DNA of 64,000 nucleotides from Paralithodes platypus (Eukaryota > Arthropoda > Malacostraca > Decapoda > Lithodidae): assembly GCA_032716605.1 (NCBI GenBank), contig CM064572.1, forward strand, positions 38,594,415 to 38,658,414, read 5' to 3'. Shown here piece by piece: positions 53,392 to 64,000 of this stretch. The notes below the pieces were generated by a model. The model made no database searches. It was given only the letters and a program-made list of their open reading frames with translations, and was not told the origin of the DNA. Within the stretch, counting starts at the first letter, position 1. Each line of letters starts with the position of its first letter. Both the position numbers and the translations under genes were made by a program.

Positions 53392-53576
53392 AGTTGCTAT
53401 GCTGGGTAGCTATTAGAGGATTTTATTCAGCTTAGGAAGTACGTCTAACAATTAATATGCTACAGACTGCTAAAATCAATCCTTTAGCTATCAAACATCC
53501 TTCATAAGCTGCATGAAATTGCATAAATATATCTGAAACCAATTAAAAAGCTGGTCACCGGTACTGAAAAGGTTAA
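53392..53576. mobile_element. TTAA-A miniature element, copy 4
   Basis: Contains ATTCAGCTTAGGAAG and CTTCATAAGCTGCATGAAATT, ending GGTACTGAAAAGGTTAA at 53576. The left TTAA is not preserved. Confidence 0.5.
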
Positions 53577-53624
53577 ACCCAGGAAATAATCACGTGATAT
53601 ACCAGTCATTTGTGCAGGCGATTG

Positions 53625-53870
53625 TACAAACACACATACACACAGTACACTATACACGACCACACACACACTACAAAAAGCACACACACCACACGCACAC
53701 ACTACACAAATAGTACACACACACACTACACATACACAAACTACACCCACCCCCACACGTCTCGGATTGAATAGCAAATCAGATGCTACTTGTCCTCCTG
53801 GGAACTTGCTCACTCTCACTCTTTCTCTCTCTCTCTCACTCACTCTCTCTCTCTCTCTCTCTCTGTAACT
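53625..53870. repeat. CA-rich and CT microsatellites
   Basis: CACACACTACA-type compound repeat at 53625-53757, then CT/CACT repeat at 53810-53863. Confidence 0.88.
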
Positions 53871-54233
53871 ATCACTTTAACTTTAACTATCAGCAGTATT
53901 GTAAACAAAATATATCTGTCTCTGTTTCTCTCTTGGCTATATTAGTGCAAAACTGTATAAATAACTGAAAGAAACAAAATTATTGGTTTTCCCACCGTGC
54001 AAATTAAAGGGAGTACAAAGGAGTACAAAGGAAATCAAGCAACAACAGATCTAGTGACCGTTCTAGGTTGCTTGTCCTCCAAAACACTGAGGATCAAGTG
54101 TCCAAACAGTGGTTTAGAGTGGGTAAGGGAACATTGGAAAGGGAATTACTGCCCTGGAACTAATGTCCGTGGCAGGATTAGGAAGTTAGTAGGGGACAGA
54201 TGGGTTAGTAATTGAAGGGGGGATAAAATAAAG

Positions 54234-56218
54234 TTATTCATTTACAAACGCAGTCAGTCGCGGGTTTGATGCGAGATATTTGTCTAGGCGGAGTTTAAAT
54301 GAATCAACGGTGATGCAGTCTATAAAATTTTGGGGAAACCGATTCCACAAGTTGACAACTCGATTGAAGAAGAAATTCTTAGATTCGTGCGAGTTAAAAG
54401 ATTTATCAATAATTTTGCAACCGTTTCCCCGCGTGTAATTAGATTGGTCAATAGTGAAGTACTTACTACAGTCCATATTGTCGATGCCTTTGATGATTTT
54501 GAACACTTGAATTAAGTCACCTCTTAATCTGCGCTGGGTTAAAGGAAATAGATTTAATTCTCTAAGACGCTCTTCGTATGGTTTGTTCTTTAGGCTAAGT
54601 ATCATTTTGGTAACTCTACGTTGAACTCGTTCTAGCTTGTTTATATCTTTTTGGTAATAAGGGCACCAGGATTGAACGCAGTATTCCAGAAGAGGGCGGA
54701 CTAAGGAATTGTAAAGGGTTACGATAACTTCTTTGGATTTATGCTCAAATGACCTGCCTATAAAGCCAATTATTTTGTTTGCCTTCTTAACAACTACTGA
54801 ACATTGTTGACTCGGTTTTAGGTTACTCGATATTGTTACTCCCAGATCGGTTTCTCTGTTTACATTCTTAAGCTGAGTGCCATTCATCGAATAGTTTGCT
54901 TTCTCATTTAGGTATCCGATATGTAGTACTTTACATTTATCCGCATTGAAACTCATTTGCCAAATTTGGGCCCAACATGACAATTTATCTAGATTGTGTT
55001 CATATCGTCAACTTGTTCTTTTGAGAGTACGCTATTTGCAATTTTTGTATCATCAGCAAATTTTGAGATTGTACAGGTGAGACCCTCATCTATGTTGTTG
55101 ATGTAAATTAGAAAGAGAATTGGTCCTAGTACCGATCCCTGGGGTACCCCGCTACTTACATTGGTCCATTTAGATTCCTTACCGTTTATGACTACTCTTT
55201 GCTTTCTGTCGCTGAGCCAATTTTCTATCCATTTCAACACACCGTCTTGTATTCCATGCGCTTTTAGTTTTAACAGTAAACGTTTGTGGGGAACTTTGTC
55301 AAAGGCCTTTTGAAAATCAAGGTATATAATATCTACAGCTTTACTCTCATCGTGGCAATTGAGGATATCGTGGAAAAAGTCTAAGAGGTTTGTTAAACAG
55401 GAACGTTTTTTACGAAAGCCGTGTTGAGTATCTTTAAGTATGTTATTTTCCTCTAAGTGATTTACGAGTCTGTCTCGTATGACCGTGTCTAGCATTTTAC
55501 ATACAACTGAGGTTAAGCTAATTGGACGATAATTACTGGGTAGGGATTTGCTGCCTTTTTTGAATATCGGTGTTACGTTGGCTAGCTTCCACTGATCAGG
55601 CATAGTTCCAGACTGCAAGGATTTATTGAATAATAATGTCAGTGGTTTGGAGAGCTTATCCTTAGCTTCCTTTAGAACTCTAGGCGAGATTGTATCAGGT
55701 CCAGGCGTTTTATTTACCTTGAGTTTATCTAAACAATTCAATACTTCTCTCTCTGTAACGGTGATATTGCTTAGAACATCTGAATTATCAATCTGAATCG
55801 GCGATGGTGTAGGGATATCACTGAGGTCTTCTGTTGTAAAAACTGATGCAAAGAAGGTATTGAGGGCATTACTCATTTGTACTTCGTCTTTGGTGTATTC
55901 TCCATTTTCATCGACTAACGGTCCAACAGTTGAAGTAACTACTTTTTTCTTTCTGATATAACTATAGAATTTTTTCGGATTTGTTTTACTTTGATTCGCA
56001 ATATGTAACTCTAAGGTCTTTTTACTTTGCTTAATTAACTTTTTGGCTTTGCGTCGTAGCTCTACAAATTTCACCCGTTCTTCGTCATTTTGTGAGGATT
56101 TTAATCTATCATTAGCAAATTTTTTAGCAAGCAGACAGTTTGAAATATCTTTATTCCACCATTTGGGCTTATTATTATGGCCTGGACGCCGTATTTTCGA
56201 TGGTATGCAGCCTTGCAC
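54234..56218 (-). pseudogene. N1 copy 4 reverse transcriptase, one frameshift
   Basis: The frame 56218-54989 (409 residues) covers linker and palm: [79 protein letters not shown] and the catalytic [12 protein letters not shown]. It then shifts near 54990-55000 (one base short in ATATGCAACAC) to the frame 54983-54234. That frame has WQMSFNADKCKVLHIGYLN, LVRPLLEYCVQSWCPYY, RVQRRVTKMI and RVVNLWNRFP. A single base separates this copy from an open RT. N1 as a whole resembles CR1-clade RT. Confidence 0.9.
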
Positions 56219-56277
56219 TGCTTATAGGTAAGTGGTTTCGAATAACTTCAAAGATGTATTTATGTCGTTATTGTTAA

Positions 56278-57127
56278 TTAAAAAGCTCCAGTCAGTTTCT
56301 TTAAACATAGCTCTAAGTTTATGGAAGTTTGCTTTCTTAAAATTAGGGACTTTTCGATGCTACTATTTGGTTCGTTACTAGTAAACTTTAAAGTGAAAGT
56401 TATCGTACGATGGTCGCTGTTACTGAATACATCACCAACATTCAAATTCTCTATTAATTCTTCTTTTGTTGCAAGTACAATGTCAAGAACGTTATTACCA
56501 CGGGGTCGGCGTTCGAACAAATTGATAAAGCGAACTCTCTTGCAAGTTCGCATACAAGTCATGTCCGGAGTGTGAAGTAAGAGTATCGCCCCACTTGGTC
56601 ACAGGTAAATTAAAGTCACCAAAAATTACGGTATCTTGTGAGTTACTTACATCTGCAATTTGTTCGTAAATTTCTCGGTCAGTTTGCACTGATTGAGCTG
56701 GAGGTCTGTATATTAACGCAAGTATTATTTTTGTACCTTTATTATTCTTTATTAATACAAAAGATGTGTCGACGTTCACAATTTGAGGTTTTGACAAGAG
56801 GGTAGGGTTAAGACTGTCTTTGATATAAAGTAAAACGCCACCTCCATTTCGATTTATTCGGCTTTTCTCAAACATTACATAACCGGGAAGTGAATACTCT
56901 GCTAAAAAGTCTCTATCTTCTTTATTGAGCCAAGATTCTGTTATGCCAATCACATCATAATTGTCTGTAAACACTAGCTCCTCTAAATCTGAAAATGTAT
57001 TGCATATGCTACGAGCGTTTGCATAGAAAACCTTTAAATTTGTTATTTTAGAACTCACAGAACGCTCTTTAATAATATTTTTGGTTCTTGTCGGATCTAC
57101 ATTTATGTTCATGGCTATCCTCGGTCC
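56278..57127 (-). pseudogene. N1 copy 4 endonuclease
   Basis: The frame ending at 56495 carries LKVFYANARSICNTF, ITESWLNKEDRDFL, ALIYRPPAQSVQTDREIY and DTVIFGDFNLPVTKWGDTL. An indel near 56505-56515 (an extra G in CCACGGGG) moves to the frame ending at 56278, with LATKEELIENLN and the catalytic SNSDHRTITF. The roughly 85 residues encoded above 57127 are low-complexity Leu/Ser/Pro from the repeat and not part of the protein. Confidence 0.87.
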
Positions 57128-57134
57128 TTCCTCG

Positions 57135-57167
<33 letters not shown>

Positions 57168-57440
57168 AAAAGGAAGAGGAGGAGGAGGAGTGGTAGAGGA
57201 AGAAGAAGATGAGGAGAGGAGGATGAGCAGAAGAAGAAGAAGAGGAAGAGAAGGAAGAAGAAGAAGAGGAGAGAAGGATGGAGGAGGAAGAAGAAGAAGA
57301 GGAGAGGAGGAGGAGGAGGAAGAAGAAGAGAGGAGGGGGAAGAGGAAGAAGGCCAACTAAGATGGAGGAGGAGGATGAAGATTAAAAAGAGCAATGACGA
57401 AAGAGGAAAAAGAAAAAAAAAATCAGAAGAAGAGAGGAGG
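57128..57440. repeat. Purine-rich (GGA/GAA)n repeat
   Basis: About 310 bp of AGGAGG/AGAAGA, almost pure purine on the plus strand. A mirror-type polypurine tract of this kind can form triplex DNA. It sits exactly at the N1 5' break. Confidence 0.92.
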
Positions 57441-57732
57441 AAGAAGATATACGGTATATATAGTTTCTATGTAGACTATACCCCTTCCATAATAGGTACC
57501 GGTAGGCTAGGAATCTTTACCCCTAACCTCTCTAACTCAATAACGACTCAAGTACCGGTAATCAAGCTAATATTTCTACCATTTGGAAAGAGTAGGTCAA
57601 GGAATGGGTGTGGAAATCTACAGTCCATTTGCTCTAGCCCTTTTTGAGTTACAGGAGTTAGTGGTTAAGATTAGTGGCCTACTTACGACTTTAGTGAGAA
57701 TCCGTAATACCATCATCAGTTTACCAAATTAC
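57441..57732. other. Unassigned stretch
   Basis: AT-rich with ACCGGTA motifs; no gene or known repeat seen. Confidence 0.5.
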
Positions 57733-57998
57733 TTAAGGGGGTGGTAGTCGCTTTTTCTGGACCCCCTTCTTCCTCGTGTTTAGCATATTAATTTTGAGAC
57801 TAAGACGTTCGGTCCATTATTTTGACGATTTTAACACCTTTTGCCCCATTATGTTGTCAATTTTAAGGCCTTTCGTGCTATTTAGGTATCTATTTTTTCC
57901 TGGTGAGCGATAGCGAGCCTGTAATTTTAAAAGGAACCGGGCTACGGCCGGGATATTTTTCTACCGAAAAATTTACAAATTAATCTTGAAGCGGGGAT
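57733..57998 (+). mobile_element. TTAA-B miniature element, copy 5 (3' cut by satellite)
   Basis: Starts TTAAGGGGGTGGTAGTCGC and contains TTTAGGTATCTATTTTTTCC, GAGCGATAGCGAGCCTGTAA and a GGGCTACGGCCGGG patch. It is lost where the 14-bp satellite begins. Confidence 0.65.
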
Positions 57999-58004
57999 AT
58001 ACTA

Positions 58005-60185
58005 TCACAAACATACTATCACACAAATACTATCACACAAATACTATCACACAAATACTATCACACATATACTATCACACATATACTATCACAAACATAC
58101 TATCACACAAATACTATCACACAAATACTATCACACATATACTATCACACCTATAAGGCATACTATCACACACATACTATCACACATATACCATCACAAA
58201 CATACTATCACACAAATACTATCACACAAATACTATCACACATATACTATCACAAACATACTATCACACAAATACTATCACACAAATACTATCACACATA
58301 TACTATCACACAAATACTATCACACATATACTATCACAAACATACTATCACACACATACTATCACACAAATACTATCACACATATACTATCACACATATA
58401 GGGCATACTAACACACACATACTATCACACATATACCATCACAAACATACTATCACACACATACCATCACAAACATACTATCACACACATACTATCACAC
58501 AAATACTATCACACAAATACTATCACACAAATACTATCACACAAATACTATCACACATATACTATCACACATATACTATCACACAAATACTATCACACAA
58601 ATACTATCACACAAATACTATCACACAAATACTATCACACAAATACTATCACACATATACTATCACACATATACTATCACACATATACTATCACACAAAT
58701 ACTATCACACAAATACTATCACACATATACTATCACACATATACTATCACACATATACTATCACAAATATTATCACACAAATATTATCACACAAATACTA
58801 TCACACAAATACTATCACACATATACTATCACACATATACTATCACACATATACTATCACACATATACTATCAAACATACTATCACACATATACTATCAC
58901 ACATATACCATCACAAACATACTATCACACACATACTATCACACAAATACTATCACACATATACTATCACACAAATACTATCACACACATACTATCACAC
59001 ATATACTATCACACAAATACTATCACACAAATACTATCACACATAATTATACTATCACACCTATACTATCACAAACATACTATCACACAAATACTATCAC
59101 ACAAATACTATCACACATATAGGGCATACTATCACACACATACTATCACACATATACTATCACAAACATACTATCACACAGATACTATCACAAACATACT
59201 ATCACACAAATACTATCACACAAATACTATCACACAAATACTATCACACATATACTATCACACATATACTATCACACATATACTAGCACACATATACTAT
59301 CACAAACATACTATCACACAAATACTATCACAAATATACGATCACAAAAATACTATCACACATATACTATCACACATATACTATCACACATATACTATCA
59401 AACATACTATCACACATATACTATCACACATATACCATCACAAACATACTATCACACACATACTATCACACAAATACTATCACACATATACTATCACACA
59501 AATACTATCACACACATACTATCACACATATACTATCACACAAATACTATCACACAAATACTATCACACATAATTATACTATCACACCTATACTATCACA
59601 AACATACTATCACACAAATACTATCACACAAATACTATCACACATATAGGGCATACTATCACACACATACTATCACACATATACTATCACAAACATACTA
59701 TCACACAGATACTATCACAAACATACTATCACACAAATACTATCACACAAATACTATCACACAAATACTATCACACAAATACTATCACACATATACTATC
59801 ACACATATACTATCACACATATACTAGCACACATATACTATCACAAACATACTATGACAAATATACTATCACACAAATACTATCACACATACTATCACAC
59901 ATATACTATCACAAACATACTATCACACATATACTATCACACATATACTATCACATACATACTATGACAAATATACTATCACACAAATACTATCACACAA
60001 ATACTATCACAAATATACGATCACAAAAATACTATCACAAATATACTATCACACATATACTATCACAAACATACTATCACAAACATACTATCACACAAAT
60101 ACTATCACACATACTATCACAAAAATACTATCACAAACATACTATCACAAAAATACTATCACAAAATAATATACTATCACCAATA
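58005..60185. repeat. 14-bp satellite (ACTATCACACAAAT)n
   Basis: About 155 units of ACTATCAC followed by ACAAAT, ACATAT, AAACAT or ACACAT. Variant order repeats at long range: ACATAATTATACTATC at about 59041 and 59571, ATATAGGGCATAC at about 59118 and 59645, and TATACTATCAAACATAC near 58864 and 59392. This gives a higher-order unit of about 530 bp, present twice. No spacers, so not a CRISPR. Confidence 0.95.
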
Positions 60186-60374
60186 ATCTAACATAACTTT
60201 CTCTGTGACTCCTTTGGGCATGATAAATATTTCCCCCCAATTTTACGAGTACCCTTGACACAATTCATCATTCGCGAGAACAAAGCACGTAAATAAAATA
60301 ATATACAAAAGTAACTATATATACTGTATAATATATATACCGTATATATATAATATATACTGTATATATATACA

Positions 60375-60447
<73 letters not shown>

Positions 60448-60860
60448 TAGATATCATTCAGGTCAGACAAGAACAGCACACACACACATACAATATATAT
60501 GTAACTACCGGTATATAAACATAAACTATATATTGACTTTAAGAAGACATTATTCACGGCACGCGAGAACAAAACACTTAAATAAAATAAAAAAAAATAA
60601 ATAAAACAAGTAAATTTATAACAAACACACCGTACCATTCAGTGCAGACGAGAAAACACACACAAATGAACAAACTTAAATAAAACAAACAAGTAAATAG
60701 ATAAATAAATAAAAGTTATACATATACCGGTAATAGCTCTAGGGAGGAAACTAATACATAAATAAATAAATAAATAAATGAACAATATAATAAATTTAAC
60801 GTGCCAAATCTGTCGACCGAGACTGTACCGTTCCCCTGCCATTTAACCCCCCCCCCCCTA
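60186..60860. other. TA microsatellite and AT-rich repeats
   Basis: A (TA)n block at about 60319-60445 with ACTGTATA and CAGTATA breaks. ATTCATCATTCGCGAGAACAAAGCAC near 60262 recurs as TTATTCACGGCACGCGAGAACAAAACAC near 60550 and again near 60633. TAAATAAATAAATA patches follow. No gene. Confidence 0.7.
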
Positions 60861-61690
60861 TACTTCAACCCTACACCTTTAAACTTTCACCCACTCACCT
60901 TTCTATAGCTTCACCCTACATTGCACAGTAACCCCTTTAGCTCTCATCTCTTAGCTTATGTATGTGCTCCTTTATTTATTTTTTTGTCTATGTGATTGAG
61001 GGAGGCAAAAGGCATAACTGCCTATAGCGAGTGCCTCCGCCATAGTTGAAAGAGTGACAGGGCCAAAATCAAGGGACGATCGAGCCAAAATGCCTGGACA
61101 CACGGAGTTTGAAGCAATTTAAGTCATAGGAAGAGGGAAAGACTGATTCTGGGAGAGAGAGTTCCAGAGCTCAGCTGTTGAGTAGAAGAAAGTTTGAGAG
61201 TAACGTTTCACTCTTGGGTTGGAGAGTTGCACAGAGTAGGGGTGGGATTGAGTTGCAAGACGGGTACCACGTGCCCTACGTAAAGGAGGTGGTATGCACT
61301 GGGATAGCTCTGAGGAACACTGATTATTATAGTAGCGATAGAATAGCGAGAGAGATGCAACATTGCGGCGGAGAGAGAGAGATTGCAGAGAGTTGGTGAG
61401 TGGACGGGAGTTAATGATACGAAAGGCCTTCCTTTCAACTTTGTCTAGGAGAGCGGTGTGCTATAGCTTTAATCTTCACTCATTCAATTCTCCATAATTT
61501 TACCCTAGCTTACACAGCTACCGGTAACACCTATAGGTTTCATCTCTTAGCTTATTTTCGTGTTTCTATATCATTGTTCTACAGCTTTAATCTTCAACCA
61601 CTCAACTCGATACACTTTTACCCTACATTTCCCAGCTAACTTTAAAAGGCCAACTTTAGCTTTCATCTATAAGCTTTGACTCGTGTGATA
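60861..61690. repeat. Minisatellite of about 115 bp, interrupted by Jockey-B
   Basis: Units with AGCTT-ACC-TACA and TTCATCTCTTAGCTTAT occur at about 60870-60985, 61458-61570 and 61572-61685. The Jockey-B fragment (60990-61457) lies between the first and second. Confidence 0.65.
60990..61457 (-). mobile_element. Jockey-B 3' end fragment, longest of the truncated copies
   Basis: The reverse complement of the last 450 or so bases of the element at 37978-39563, including TTGAAGCAATTTAAGTC and GCGAGTGCCTCC. The poly(A) survives as a short T run near 60980. Frameshifts (for example near 61160 and 61260) break the RT C-terminus. Confidence 0.82.
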
Positions 61691-62016
61691 TTCTAGGCAG
61701 CCCTACAAGGAGTCATTTGCGTAGAACATTTAACATCATATACACGATAAGAAAACTGACCTATATAAAGAGAGGTTTTACAATTACAATACACTTAAAT
61801 GTACTCAAATGTTTTGTTTTAATATTACACTTAAATGTACACAACTATTTTCTCTATAGCACCCTAAATAATAAAAAGAAAACAAGAAATAAAAGTATAT
61901 AATTATATACAGTCTATATATATATATACATATAACGTATCCAATGACACCACTAACCTAAATATCTACTCCCCCCCCCCCCCCCCCGGAAAACGCTATC
62001 TCCACTTTAGTATTTT
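61691..62016. other. Unassigned AT-rich stretch
   Basis: ACACTTAAATGTACTCAAATG and ACACTTAAATGTACACAAC form a short direct repeat near 61790 and 61828. A TA patch lies near 61915 and a C run near 61971-61987. No gene. Confidence 0.55.
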
Positions 62017-62386
62017 TTAAGGGGAGAGGAGTCGCTTTTCTGGTCTCACTTCTTCCTTTCTGTTAAGTCCCATTAGTTTCATATTTTATGACGTTCGGCC
62101 GATTAGTCTGGCGATTTTAAGACATTTCGCCCAATTTCTTTCTAAATTTCAAGACTTTTCGTGTCATTTAGGTGTCGATTTTTTTCTGGCGAGCGAAAGC
62201 GAGCCTGTAATTTAAGAGAAACCGGCATTCGGCCGGGAAATTTTTCTATAGAAAAATGTACAAATTTATCGTGAAGGATGGTCTTGGGAGGCGTGTTTTC
62301 AAGCTTGATGGAGGTCTAGGGAGGAAACTAAAACAAATTATAAAATATATATAAAGGAGGAACTAAATACGACCATGCCCCCTTAA
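62017..62386 (+). mobile_element. TTAA-B miniature element, best copy
   Basis: Bounded by TTAAGGGG (62017) and CCCCTTAA (ends 62386). Core features: GGTGTCGATTTTTTTCTGG, GAGCGAAAGCGAGCCTGTAA, a GGCATTCGGCCGGG hairpin, ACAAATTTATCGTGAAGG and GATGGAGGTCTAGGGAGG. 370 bp, no ORF. Confidence 0.7.
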
Positions 62387-62561
62387 ATTACGGTGCCTTA
62401 AATTAATGTACCGTAACGCAGCCTATGATCCCACTACCTTAATTGTGTCTACTCTTTGAAACGCTACTCCCTTTATATACACTCTACCCCAATCTACTCG
62501 TCTACATCAAATCTACCCTGGGGCTAGTGTGTAGTTCTCTGGCTCTCCTCTTTAATGGCGT

Positions 62562-62814
<253 letters not shown>

Positions 62815-62924
62815 ATTGTATAGTTCAGTTCACAGTTGACGGAAACCAAGCTTTTGCCATTTTCTTTCTAGAAGGCTTTCAAATGCTATAACGCTTTTAT
62901 TATATTATATTATATTTTATTCGG

Positions 62925-62984
62925 ATCTCTCTCGCTCTCTCTCTCTCTCTTTCTTATGAATGGGAAAGGGGTGGTATACTCACA

Positions 62985-63030
<46 letters not shown>

Positions 63031-63075
63031 TGAATGGGAATGGGGGGAATACTCTCTCTCGCTCTCTCTCTTCTT
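62925..63075. repeat. (CT)n with duplicated TTATGAATGGGAA unit
   Basis: CT runs alternate with TTATGAATGGGAA-GGG--ATACTC, seen twice (62953 and 63028). Confidence 0.85.
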
Positions 63076-63161
63076 ACTATTTTGTATTTTGTGTTTTAAA
63101 ATAGCAAAAGGATGTATCACAGTAGGGTATTTATCGCCAGACTTTAACTTGCAACTTAATT

Positions 63162-63385
63162 TTAACCACTGCTGTACCGCGCCGTCCTTTTAACTATATT
63201 CTGGCTACTATTAGACGATTGTAATAATTTTTATAAGGGCCTCCAGCAATTAACAGGCTTCGAACTATCTCACTTAACCGTGTTTACTACCACAGATGTT
63301 TCGTAAACTGAACGAAATCGTCTAGGCTAATTATAAGCAAAGATTAAATTAAAAAAGACATCGCCGGTGCAACCAAGTTTGTAAC
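63162..63385. mobile_element. TTAA-A miniature element, copy 5
   Basis: TTAA at 63162-63165, then CCACTGCTGTACCGCGCCGTCC. Inside are TATTAGACGATTGT, GGGCCTCCAGCAATTAACAGG and AACTGAACGAAATCGTCTAGG, ending near GACATCGCCGGTGC. The right TTAA is not preserved. Confidence 0.65.
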
Positions 63386-63414
63386 TTTGGCAACAACTAT
63401 ATTATTCAACGTAG

Positions 63415-63515
63415 CTCAACTTAGACCTACCTAACGTAACCCAACTTAACCTAGCCTAACTTACCTTAACCTAACCAAACTTGATCTAACCTAACCTAAC
63501 CGAATCTAACCTGAG
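63415..63515. repeat. Degenerate CCTAA (telomere-like) repeat
   Basis: CCTAACCTAACC, AACTTAACCTAGCC and similar, about 20 imperfect pentamers. The complement is TTAGG, the arthropod telomere unit. Interstitial and diverged. Confidence 0.7.
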
Positions 63516-64000
63516 ATAATTAATCTTCAGCAAGTATAACGTAATAATTAAAAATAATTACTATGTATGTATAAAATAGAAACAGATAGACAAACAGGCG
63601 GAGATTAATATAGATAAATAGATATGCTGATATATACTACCGTAGAAAAATACAGTTCAGAAGTAAGTTGCAAAATATAATTCCCCCCCCCCCCCCTCCA
63701 GCCATTACCGGTACCCCCCTAAGCCGACCTCCCTCCCCCGACCCCCAAACCGTCCGTATATCATTAATTAGCATTATATTGACCCTGACTTGTGGCACGG
63801 CTGATGGGATGCTATTTGAAACGATATAAACCTTTCGAATTTATGTCACGAGTAGGTTATTATTTAATATTTTTGGGGACGATAGAACTCGACATTGACA
63901 ATAAGTTTCATTATTATTTATGTATTCCCCCAGGATCCTATCTTTGTTCTGGAGGTGGGGATGGGTCTCTCACGAGGGGTAGAGTTCAGACCCTTTTTTT
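63516..64000. other. Unassigned right end
   Basis: AGATAGA patches near 63580-63625, a C run near 63683-63697, then mixed sequence to the edge. No gene seen. Confidence 0.5.

Larger units (their letters stand above)
53990..57127 (-). mobile_element. CR1-like N1 copy 4, least damaged
   Basis: The 3' tandem GGAGTACAAAGGAGTACAAAGG lies at 54010-54031 and the 5' break at 57127 joins a purine-rich repeat. EN and RT are nearly complete, with only a few indels. It serves as the reference for the other three copies. The esterase leader is lost by truncation. Confidence 0.88.

Noticed and set aside
53502..53843. A Val/Cys-rich ORF suggesting a small secreted Cys-rich peptide
   Set aside because: It is the translation of a CA microsatellite on the opposite strand.
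58005..60185. Regular short repeats resembling a CRISPR array
   Set aside because: The unit is a continuous 14-mer without unique spacers, in a eukaryotic repeat setting.
61208..61438. A 76-codon minus-strand ORF identical to one overlapping Jockey-B at 39089-39319
   Set aside because: It is an alternate-frame reading of the Jockey-B RT C-terminus, conserved only because both are copies of the same element.

Overview
This window is eukaryotic repeat DNA, and I found no convincing host gene in its 64 kb. Dinucleotide runs (TA, GT, CT/GA), CR1-like and Jockey-like non-LTR retrotransposons, tRNA-derived SINEs, Helitrons, small inverted-repeat elements and a degenerate CCTAA (arthropod-type TTAGG telomere) stretch near the right end together suggest an arthropod. 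A decapod crustacean is my best guess, by inference only.

Layout. 1-12.2 kb: a non-LTR endonuclease ORF split by a DNA element with a 10-bp target duplication; a Jockey-like endonuclease/RT copy nested in an inverted-repeat, minisatellite-rich element; a CR1-like copy; and a second RT fragment. 12.2-34.5 kb: a composite module made of a tRNA-SINE, (GT)n, a long C-poor GTGGW satellite, (GA)n and a short unique tag occurs twice in the same order. The first module is interrupted by a 7.6-kb Ty3/gypsy-class LTR retrotransposon (12558-20189, minus strand). The second is interrupted by a CR1-like retrotransposon (28275-32444, minus strand).

34.5-45.3 kb: low-coding DNA, two non-LTR 3' tails, an open Jockey-like RT ORF with a poly(A) tail, and a Mutator-like/FLYWCH DNA transposon remnant with an 8-bp target duplication. 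Inside that remnant lies a 156-bp palindrome carrying a hammerhead-like core. 45.3-48.1 kb: a head-to-tail run of short Helitrons, one split by a CR1-like insertion with a 7-bp target duplication. 48.1-57.4 kb: two more CR1-like copies, a SINE-like family with an (AAC)n tail, a small terminal-inverted-repeat element and several minisatellites. 57.4-64 kb: a 14-bp satellite with a higher-order repeat, simple repeats, a Jockey tail and TTAA-flanked miniature elements.

The standout element is the LTR retrotransposon. Its order is gag - protease - integrase - reverse transcriptase, so integrase precedes RT as in Gmr1-like elements. Its gag has a SCAN-like capsid segment and a CCHC knuckle. RT is cut off early and RNase H is missing, yet the two LTRs look almost identical, which suggests recent mobilisation with help from a complete relative. 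The nesting relationships give relative ages for many elements.
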